Assembly (NCBI GenBank): GCA_001579985.1
Contig: LRSR01010433.1
Coordinates: 1-21,665 of the forward strand
DNA length: 21,665 bases
Reading direction: 5' to 3'
Source: Hypsibius dujardini
Taxonomy: Eukaryota > Tardigrada > Eutardigrada > Parachela > Hypsibiidae
Positions within the stretch are counted from its first letter, which is position 1. Every line of letters begins with the position of its first letter. Of the stretch, positions 9,524 to 18,162 are shown one piece after another. The notes beneath the pieces were generated by a model. That model was not told the origin of the DNA. It saw only the letters and a program-made list of their open reading frames with translations, and searched no databases. The position numbers were made by a program, and so were the translations under genes.

Positions 9524-12500
9524 ATGGCGGAGTTTGTGGACCGGCGGATGGAGAGTGCGCTGCAGGAGCTGGAACAACTTGTGAAGGCAAAAATTTGCAC
9601 CGACGAAGAGATCAAGTGAGCGGCGTTGTGCCCGATTATTTGGGGAGTTACATTTGACGGAGTTGATTGCCGTTTAGGTCCATCGTGAAAACGCTCCGCA
9701 AGTTGGAGTACAACGTCGGTCGGCATGGAAAAAGCGTGGAGGATCACTTGAAATACGTCAAGGCAAAGCATTTTTAACGAAATCAGAACTATGACCGGAT
9801 GTTTTTTTATTAGTTTTTCAGTGCGTTTTTGCAGTAATCTAACTGTGAGATTTATTTGCAGTATGAAATGGAGTTTTTGGAGCTGATTCGGGAGCGCAGG
9901 AAGGTGAGTCAGACGTTATTTCCGTTTGAAATAAACATTTTCACTGATTGATCAATCAATCAATCGATTATCGTCTTGGGCTATGCGTTTCATTAATTCA
10001 TCAATCAATCGATCGCTCTCATTTTAAACGTTTGATTGCGCTAATTCATCAATCAATCGATGAATACTGTTTCGAATATTTGATTTGATTAATCCATCAA
10101 TCAATCGATTGCTCTCAGACGTTTGACGTCTGAACGACGTCTGAACGAATCGGACCCCAATTGGCACCGAATCAATTCTGGGAAGTCTTATCTTGGCTCT
10201 ATAACTGTACCGCATAGATGTTGCATGTTTTCAGCGTCTGGGATATAACTTCAAATTCAACGAAATTGAGGGATCAGTTGGAAAGCGCTGTCAGACGCGT
10301 CTCTTAGTAAGTAACAGACAATATACACTCAACGACAAGATTGAGTACACTAGAGGGTCCGGGGAATGGGCAAAAGAGGCGGGGCAGAAGGTGGTTTTCA
10401 AACAATCGAACAATCAACCACCTGACCCCCTGGTCCGCCCCTTTTGCCCATATCCCTAACCACCCCCCGCTCCGCCCCTTTTGCCCATACCCCGGACCCT
10501 CTAGTGTAATCAGCCACCTGACTACCCCCTGCTTCGCCCCTTTTGCCCATACCCCGGACCCTCAAGTGTCCTGACCACCCCTTGCTCCGCCCCTTTTGCC
10601 CATACCCCGGGCCCTTCAGTGTAATCAACCACCTGACCACCCCCTGCTCCGCCCCTTTTGCCCATACCCCGGTCCCTGCAGTGTATTCAATCTTGCCGTT
10701 GATTGTATGACTGTTGGTCTTCTCAACATTATGCGGTCACTCCGACGCTTTTTCCTTCACAGAGAGCAGAAGGCCGTCACCCCGGCAGTATGGAGGTGTG
10801 GGATCTTCACGTGGAGCTGTGCCGATTCCTCAACTGGCATCCCATGGCCAGCCAGGTCTTCATACGCATGCTGCAGGTCCACTCGGATAAGCCAGGTGCG
10901 GATTCCCCTGCAAATTCCCGACAAGTCGGGGCTGTCAAAGGACTTTTTTTTCTCTCCAGAGGTCTGGATAAAAGCTGCAAACTTCGAGCTGAAGGAAAAC
11001 GGTTCCCCGGACACAGCCAGGGAGCTCTTTATGAAAGCCCTACGCTGGCACCCAAAAAACGAAGAGCTATGGAGAGAGGTAAGACGGTTCCATAGATAAA
11101 TTCTGTTCTTCATTAATTTGGCTCGTTTCAGTATTTGCTGGCCGAGTTGAAGATTGCCTCCAACGTCTACGCTCGCGCAGAACTGTTAGGCGTGTCAACA
11201 GCGGATCTCGTCAAAGGCGATGATCCCATCGCCACCGGGAAATTGGTCATGGCTGTTGCTCGCAACGCCATGCTCACGGTTCCGGACGTCGATTTTTCCG
11301 CGTCGCTCTATCGGGCTATCCATACGACTCAGATATCCTTGAAGTTGCCGGAGGAACTGTGGAAGCCGTTGTCGGAGTTCATCCTGTCTGAGATGGAAAG
11401 GTCGCATGGCGCACTGCCTGCTTACTGGAAACGGCGTGCTGAGTTCTGCCTGCTGCCCACGAGAAGCACCGCTAACGGCGATACTCTGACGGAATATGAG
11501 ACGATTAATGTCGAGAAGGCTGCTTTTGAGGTCTTGGATTCGGCGATTGAGAAGAATGATTCCGGTAAGCATGATCACATACGATGTTCTGGATAGGATG
11601 TCACAAGACAGGTTGACAGACAGATAGTGAGCCCTATAGTCAGATGGACGAACGGACAGGCAGGCATGTAGACAGCAAGACAAACAGACATACATCTAGG
11701 CAGACATACATCTAGGCAGACAGACATCTAGGCAGACAGACAGCAGCAGGCATACTAACAGACAGACAGCAGCAGGCATACTAACAGACAGACAGACAGA
11801 CAGACAATAAGGCAGACATCGAGATAGACAACAGCAGGCAGACAGACAGACAACAGCAGACAGACAGACAAGTGGGCAGACAAGTAGATAGACAATTAAA
11901 CAGTCAAGTAGATAGAAATCGAGACAGATAGACTGACAGACAGACAAACAGGCGTCACAGTATGATCTCGAAGTGAACTTTGAACAGGAGGACTATTACC
12001 TGCTGGTTTCAGACGATTCCCATTGCATGTTTGGTATCGTTCTTATTTTAGCGGACATGTGGCAGGAATACATGGAGTTTTTCGTGGATCTCTACTCGGA
12101 AAGTGCGGCGAAATCCGATGATCGGCTGCACCTGCTGAAGAAACGATTTGAGAAAGCCCATGAGATATTCCAAATGGCGGAGCAGAAGAAGGCCGTTGGT
12201 TTCTCGCACCTTCTCAGTTGGGTAGGTGCGCTTGCATTGTTTTTTTTCGTGGCATAGCTATTTTTGACATTGATTTCGTTTGCGCTGTGTCTAGTCTAGG
12301 ATATTATTCGCCAGAAGGAGAGTTCAAGAAGCCGTCGCGGTTCTTTCAAAAGCTGCGCTTGTGCTTCCGGTAACGCTCGACGGATTTGCCAAACTCATCC
12401 AGTGCTATGAAACTGTCTCCACGGATTCTGGTGCTGTCATTCCACTCATTCAGAGGGCGAAGGCGACTTTACCGAAAACCGTAAGTTCTGCAAGGTTTCG

Positions 12501-12627
12501 TCACTCCTTCATCCCTCCTATTATCCGTGCCTTTGTCTGTGGTTTTTTTCTGTATGTCTGCTTGTCTCTCCGTCCGCCCGTCTGTCTTTCCCCCTCTATG
12601 TCAGTCTGTCTGTGTCTCTGTCTATCA

Positions 12628-12683
<56 letters not shown>

Positions 12684-13403
12684 GCCTGTTTGTGTGTCTG
12701 TCTGCCTGTCTATCTATGACGGTTGGTTGTTTATATGAGTTTGGGTAAGGCAATCTTTTAGCTCCTTCCACTCCTAGGATCCAGAATTCTGGCGGCATTT
12801 GATTTCTTGGACGCTCCAACACCAACCGAGCGACGCGGAAGCGGTCTTTAGGGACGCTCTCAGACAGACACGACCGGTAGTGGCTTCGTCCGCTCTTCTC
12901 TACCTCCAATGGGCTTACAGAGAAAGCACCGGGAAGGGTAGGAAGGTCTACCAGGAACTGTGCAAAACGCCGGGTGCCTTCACCGAGCCATTGATCAAGT
13001 GGGTATTGGAGGAGGAGGAGAAGCGTCGAAAGGCTCCGATTGCTCTACTGAGAAATATTTTGGATCAAGCCCTCATCGCACATGGCTCAACCAGTGCAGG
13101 TAAGCACATTAACCATGATTAGTTACCGGCACCGGATGATGGTTGATTGATTGATTCAGTTGATTGATCACATGGCTGATCATTTTTTTAAGGTAAATTT
13201 TCAAGCATTAAAAGTTGAATTCGCTTTTGTCTGCAGATCTGTGGATCGACTACATCCAGCTAGAGCTGACCTACCCCGGTGGGGACGCCTTAAAGTCCAG
13301 CCAGATGGTGTGGAAAGCTCAACGCGCCCTGAAACCGGAAGCGGTCGCACTATTCACGTCCATGTACAACTTGATCACGGCCGATGAGAGCGAAAGCGGT
13401 TGA
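9524..13403 (+). CDS. UTP6: U3 snoRNA-associated protein 6 homologue (UTP-B subunit), 11 exons, 606 aa
   Basis: Exons: 9524-9615, 9678-9762, 9862-9903, 10235-10306, 10763-10895, 10960-11078, 11132-11564, 12052-12221, 12295-12480, 12778-13099, 13237-13403. All phases agree and give 606 residues (human 597). The N-terminal U3-associated domain shows [32 protein letters not shown] and [15 protein letters not shown]-type helical repeats follow: [65 protein letters not shown] and [14 protein letters not shown], all aligning with the human protein in order. Family knowledge: UTP6 is a UTP-B component of the small-subunit processome and acts in nucleolar 18S pre-rRNA processing. Intron 2 appears to use a GC donor (9763-9764). 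Introns 7 and 9 hold complementary GACA and TGTC arrays; intron 4 holds a hairpin element. Confidence 0.93.
9945..10125. repeat. ATCAATCAATCGAT-rich repeats in UTP6 intron 3
   Basis: The motif CATCAATCAATCGAT recurs about every 60 bp, embedded in a loosely repeated longer unit with CGCTCTCA and GTTTGATT. A short direct repeat GTCTGAACGA follows at about 10129-10149. No function is evident. Confidence 0.8.
10326..10705. mobile_element. TA-flanked hairpin element in UTP6 intron 4, interior amplified
   Basis: The left end (CACTCAACGACAAGATTGAG after TA 10324-10325) and right end (before TA 10706-10707) are inverted repeats; both continue into TACACT, GGG and GGGCAAAAG-GGCGG blocks, about 75 bp in all. 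Between them the right-arm sequence (TCCGCCCCTTTTGCCCATAC, then CCCGG and AGTGTAATCA) is repeated about five times in direct orientation, with copies of slightly different length. The element makes up most of the 456 nt intron. Confidence 0.85.
11600..11945. repeat. (GACA)n-rich array in UTP6 intron 7
   Basis: A long interrupted array of GACA with GGCA, GCAGCAG and TAGA variants on the transcript strand. It lies between the donor at 11565 and the acceptor ending at 12051. Larger duplicated blocks such as CAGACAGCAGCAGGCATACT are visible inside it. Confidence 0.93.
12600..12715. repeat. (TGTC)n array in UTP6 intron 9
   Basis: A TGTC array with few interruptions on the transcript strand, inside the intron 12481-12777. 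It is the reverse complement of the intron 7 array, so the two flank exons 8 and 9 with complementary sequence. Confidence 0.95.
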
Positions 13404-13790
13404 GCTTGACTTTCCCCCGCCACACGCGCACACACAGACACAGACAACCGTTTAGCGATCGTATTTCACGGTGATGCCATCTCACACCCGGCATCTGCGG
13501 GGAGAAGTGCGGAAATAGATCGCAACAAGACACGACATTGTGACGTGCTGTCCGCGCTGGGGTTGGATGTCCGGCTCGTCCGGAAGTGTCGCCAGACGCG
13601 CGCGGAAGTGTCCGCGGACCGTGTGGTGATTGTCCTTTCCAGCGCGGCAGTGGGGGTTTTTTTTGTACCAACAGGCAGCATAAAGTTCCGACTGTCCGTG
13701 AGATTTCGAGCTTACTTGCTTTTTTTAACCGGGTGGGTTTATGGATGGGAATTATTAGAGCCGGTCTAGATGGAGGCTTGAGAGGGTGCC
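13404..13790. other. Short intergenic/promoter region between UTP6 and the cadherin-like gene
   Basis: The stretch of 387 bp has no coding sequence. Two GGAAGTG motifs (about 13579 and 13601) sit in a GC-rich block, resembling ETS-type sites, so this may be the promoter of the downstream gene. No AATAAA for UTP6 was found. Only sequence resemblance supports the regulatory role. Confidence 0.4.
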
Positions 13791-14934
13791 ATGCTGCAAC
13801 CGATATGGCTGATGCACTTGGTTCTGCTTTTCTTCACCGTTCTGGCCTTGCCGGAGGAGTTGTTCAATCATCCGCCGGCCGTGCAGTTTAACAGTAGCAA
13901 TTTTTACCTCAACGCGACGTGTAAACTGAATGGCGCAATTGGGACCATCACCGCGGTCGGGTCGCCGCCGGACGTGGTGTATCAGATCTTTGGGTCGCAG
14001 GATTTCACGGTGCACCGACATCGTGGGGATGTGATTATGGTGAAGAAACCGAGGGATCCCTATCCGTTGTTCTATATCTCCGCGGTGGACGCGGGGGGGA
14101 GTAGCGCGACCGCGGTCGTGGAAGTCAGTCATAACTGTCCGACGGTCAGTTTCGACGCGGTGTCATACCACTTTTTCGCGCTGCGGCGTGCGCCTTCAAG
14201 TACCGTTGGTCATCTCAAGGTAAACATGGCGTTCTTTAGTCCAATACACAAAGGGATAGACAATCACTGAAGAGATAGACAGACACACAGACACACAGAC
14301 ACACAGACAGACACACAGACAGACAAACACACAGACAGGCAGGTAGATAGGCAGACAGACAGATAGACCAACAGGCAGGTAGAGAGAAGGGTAGATAGAC
14401 AGGTAGACCGAGAGACAGCTAAAGAGACAACTAGACGAACAGACAGATAGATATGCAAGCAGATGTACATGTTCAGATATGGCGAATTTGTGGAGGTTCT
14501 CTGAATTCTCTAGGCAGCTGGTGGGGACGACATTCGGTATAGCACAGAGTCTGAAGTCTTTCAAGTTGATGAAGTAACCGGGACGATTTCCGCAAAGCTC
14601 ATCTTACCCATCGACACTACATCCATATTCTACGTCAAGGGTTCGGACAGGAAAGGTAATACCGACGTAGCGGAAGTGGTGGTGGAAGTAATCGGATGCT
14701 ACATGGATGTCGACGTGCAGCATGAAAGGCGATACAACGTGGTGTTCGAAAAGCGCTGCTACGCTCTCATCTTGACCAGATGCGAGTCCGGCATCATCGC
14801 CGGCGCCGTGACGGTTTGTACACGACCCTTGCATCAACCAGGACCTGTTTGAGTCCGTCTGTCTACTTTTCTATGCGTGCCCGCCTGTCTACTTATCTGT
14901 CCATCTCCCTCCCTGCTTACCACCCGTCTGCTCT

Positions 14935-15003
<69 letters not shown>

Positions 15004-15800
15004 ATCTGTATCGCTCTTGATGTTCCATCTCCCGAATTGTTTTGTCTGCTACAGTACATGTCTTACAGGCGAAAGGGTACCCTGAACCCACCTACGAACT
15101 ACGACATCCTAACTTCTACCTCAACCCCGAAGATGGTGTGCTGATGGTGAAAAAAGACGTCGAACCAGGCATGGTCTATCAATTAAACGTGATGGCTAAA
15201 AACGGGCATGAGCCAGACAATCTCGACGTCACGCTAGTCACCGTCGACACTCGCAAATGTCCACCGCTTAGTACCACGCCCACCACTCCCATTCCGGAAG
15301 GTCGCACAACCCGTCTTCCAACGACAACGATAGCCACAGAAGGTTCCTTATCGGAGCCGCTCGACGAAAACGGGAACAGTATCCCGGTCTCACCGACAGA
15401 TGCCTCAGCAGCAGCCGCGGGATTTGACGTATTCGATCGAAACGGAACCGCCCTCTCCGAGGACGATCCGTCCGTCTACAGCAACGGGACAGTGGAAGAA
15501 AACCCCTTCCCGGTGAACAATCAAAGTGAGACGGACTTTTTCAACTGGGACGAAGTGGTGACGCCACCGTTCGTCGAGTTCAACAACGGCACGGACGGTT
15601 CCACCGCAGCACCCACAACAATGTTCTCGCAGAAGCCATCTAAGAACGGTTCCTTTGTGGTGCACTGGATGTCGGTGAACATCTCGAAGACGGTCAAACC
15701 GGTCTATGTGCCTAAATTTCACAGCGGGAAGATCTTTGTGAAGAGCACCCGGCCGAAATCGGATTTGTCCGGTGATGGTCGCGGCATGGAAATTGTGTGA
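13791..15800 (+). CDS. Secreted protein with three cysteine-bounded cadherin-like domains and Thr/Asn-rich tail, 3 exons, 486 aa
   Basis: Exons are 13791-14219, 14514-14813 and 15069-15800, all joined in phase 0. Residues 1-20 are a signal peptide (MLQPIWLMHLVLLFFTVLAL). Three ~90-100 residue domains follow, ending at Cys116, Cys205 and Cys307. They share a cadherin-like pattern: a G-x-(I/V/L)-x-A core, a central F-x-V then G-x-(I/L), and a closing A-x-D-x-x-G-type turn with V-x-V-x-x-C (for example FQVDEVTGTISAKL and EVVVEVIGC). Domains 1 and 3 also have a cysteine early in the domain (Cys44 in domain 1). Classical calcium motifs (LDRE, DxNDN) are absent. Residues 308-486 are rich in T, S, P and N with several N-glycosylation sequons, and no transmembrane segment is seen. 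Both introns interrupt the same point of successive domains. Function unknown; probably extracellular or matrix. Confidence 0.78.
14276..14452. repeat. (GACA/CACA)n array in intron 1 of the cadherin-like gene
   Basis: An interrupted array of GACA, CACAGA and GGCA words on the transcript strand, filling most of the intron between 14220 and 14513. Confidence 0.93.
14860..15008. repeat. (TGTC)n array in intron 2 of the cadherin-like gene
   Basis: A nearly pure TGTC run at 14936-15004, preceded by degenerate units, lies in the intron 14814-15068. It is complementary to the array in intron 1, so exon 2 (300 nt, phase 0-0) is bracketed by inverted arrays. Confidence 0.95.
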
Positions 15801-15842
15801 AGAGAACAAAATGCAACTGGCTGTGCAATTGACCGACGTGCA

Positions 15843-16185
15843 GGCAGAGAGTGCGCGTGTATGTGCACACAGAGAGTGCGCGTGTATGTGCAGGCAGAGA
15901 GAGTGCGCGTGTATTTGCAGGCAGAGAGTGCGCGTGTATGTGCAGGCAGAGAGTGCGCGTGTATATGCAGGCAGAGAGTGCGCGTGTATGTGCACGCAGA
16001 TAGTGCGCGTGTATGTGCACGCAGAGAGTGCGCGTGTATGTGCATGCAGAGAGTGCGCGTGTATGTGCAGGCAGAGAGTGCGCGTGTATGTGCACGCAGA
16101 GAATGCGCGTGCGCGTGCATGTGCACGCAAAGATTGCGCATGCACGTGCACATAAAAAGTGCGCGGGTATGTGCACGCAGAGAGT
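15843..16185. repeat. 25 bp minisatellite between two convergent genes, about 13 copies
   Basis: Each unit is GGCAGAGA followed by GTGCGCGTGTATGTGCA, with minor variants (C or T for the first G; one expanded copy near 16100). The 17-base second half is a perfect purine-pyrimidine alternation. The array begins 43 bp after the stop codon of the + strand gene and ends about 360 bp before the stop codon of the - strand gene. The long arginine/cysteine and histidine-rich open frames it creates on both strands are not genes. Confidence 0.95.
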
Positions 16186-16219
16186 TTCTCTGGAGGGAAG
16201 AACAAAAATTATATATTCA

Positions 16220-16242
16220 TTTATTCGAAAATGTTTTTTATT
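16220..16242 (-). promoter_or_regulatory. Two candidate polyadenylation signals for the minus-strand cadherin-like gene
   Basis: AATAAA occurs twice on the minus strand (16225-16220 and 16242-16237), about 310-330 nt after the stop codon at 16549. The match is to the hexamer only. Confidence 0.5.
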
Positions 16243-16381
16243 TGTTCATTAACAAATTAAACGAATTATAAAATTGAGCTGACAATAACGGCTGATTAAT
16301 TGCCGTTACAAATTCTAGTCGAAAACGAAAAAAAAAATTTAACCGTCTGGTGGGAATATGTACTGTATTTCTCCCTATGGG

Positions 16382-16387
16382 AATAAA
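16382..16387 (+). promoter_or_regulatory. Candidate polyadenylation signal for the plus-strand cadherin-like gene
   Basis: AATAAA lies 582 nt after the stop at 15800, beyond the minisatellite. If it is used, the transcript would carry the whole array in its 3' UTR and overlap the 3' end of the opposing gene. Only the hexamer supports it. Confidence 0.35.
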
Positions 16388-16548
16388 TATTACGTTATTA
16401 TTCTTTATAAAAAATTATCACTGTATGGAAAACAAATTCGTGGGTTCATCAGCCTGAAATGAACCGTACTGGATAGAACTCCATCTTAAAAAGTGGTCTC
16501 TTCTTCGCGACACATACATTACATAATAATAAAACATTCTGGGTGTTT

Positions 16549-18117
16549 CTACCCAGCTGCACACTGAACTGTTATTGTGACCGGGACGGTAGTTGTCGCG
16601 CCGGTTGCGCTGAACGCCGTCACTTGAATGTTGTAAGTTCCCGCTGCCGTGGCGGACGTCAAGGTGATGTTTCCGGAACTGTCGATGGTAAAAATAGTGC
16701 TTCCGTTGTTGATGTTGTATGTGATGGCGTTGGTGGCGAACACCGCTCCGACGGCGGACCCAGCGGTGCAGGTGGTCGTGGCCATTGTGTAGCCGCCAGG
16801 TTGTGTGAAAACTGGAGTTCCCGTTGTTGCTGCTGTGGTGGTGCTCGTGACACAAGATGAGACGGTCACGGTAACGGGAACTGAAACGCAGACACCGGCA
16901 CTGGTGCAGGCAGTCACAACCAGGCTGTAGGTCCCCGCGGCTTGTAAAGTTGTTGCTGTGATAAAGAGAATGACAATCATCGGGCGTTACTAAGGATATG
17001 GTTGCTTATTGCTTGTCTGTCTGTCTGTCTGCCTGCCTGTCTGCCTGTTGTCTGTCTGTATGTCTGTCTGTATGTCTGTCTGTATGTCTGTCTGTCTGTC
17101 TGTCTGTCTGTCTGCCTGCCTGTCTGCCTGTTGTCTGTCTGTATGTCTGTCTGTATGTCTGTCTGTCTGTCTGCTTGTCTGTCTGTCAGCCTAAAGATGT
17201 CGTAGAATGCATTTTATATTCGTTCGCTGTCAGCTTTCGACATTTGTACCTGACAAGACACCGGTTGAGCTAATTGAAAATCCTCCGTTGTTTCCACTGC
17301 TGATGAAATAACTCGCCGCGTTCGTGGCCGTGATAGCACCGAGTGTCGACACTGCACATGTCACCTGCGTTATGGAATAAGAAGTCTGCGGGAAGACGGG
17401 CGAAAATGTTGACCCAGTCGAAGTTCGTGCTGTGCTGGTTGTTGCAGCAGTCGTTGTTGTTGTACATCCGCTAGTTGAAATCTGAACTAAAACATTAGTC
17501 GGAACCCCGTTCTGATTCGTTGCCGTCACCGTGAGGTAGACCGGTGTGCCTGTGGGTACAGAACCGTAAGCTGTGATGACACCACTCGTCCGATTGATAT
17601 CGTAGTAGTTGCTCCAAGGACCTGTCTCGATGTAATAGACGACAGCCCCGGTTGCCGACACTGTTCCGATGGTCGAGCCATTTACACCATTTATACAGTT
17701 AGTCTGGGAGAAGCTGTAAGGGGAAGATCCGAACACTGGTGCGGTGCTGTTGAAATTGCAGTTACCGAACAAGCAAGTTGCGTTAATGATAAAGCTTGTG
17801 TCCGTTAAGGTGCTCGTACTGCTACTACTGGTTGAATTGACACTACAGCTAACGGTGATGGAGACGTTAGTGGTGATTGAACCGCTGTTGCCGAAGGCGG
17901 AGACAACGATACTGTAGTTGCCGGCCGCTAGATCACTTGAGAGATATATTCCACCTAAATTTTAATAGTCAATACACATAAAGCAAAAGCCGTTAACATG
18001 CAGTTACAAACGAACAGACAATCAAACAAACAAACAAACACACAAACAGACACACAGACACACAGACACACAGACGCACAGACAGACAGACACACAGACA
18101 GACAATCAAACAAACAA

Positions 18118-18162
<45 letters not shown>

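Noticed and set aside
10341-10640. Pro/His-rich and Gly-rich open frames on opposite strands
   Set aside because: They come from GC-rich tandem repeats of the intronic element.
15405-16271. Open frames of Cys/His/Arg/Val repeats on both strands (for example HIHAHSL or ESARVCA repeats)
   Set aside because: They arise from the 25 bp minisatellite, and the minus-strand frame overlaps the real exon 3 of the plus-strand gene.
16543-16860. Plus-strand open frame opposite the terminal cadherin-like exon (and its copy at 21023-21259)
   Set aside because: It is an antisense shadow of a well supported minus-strand exon; conservation between copies follows from the sense frame.
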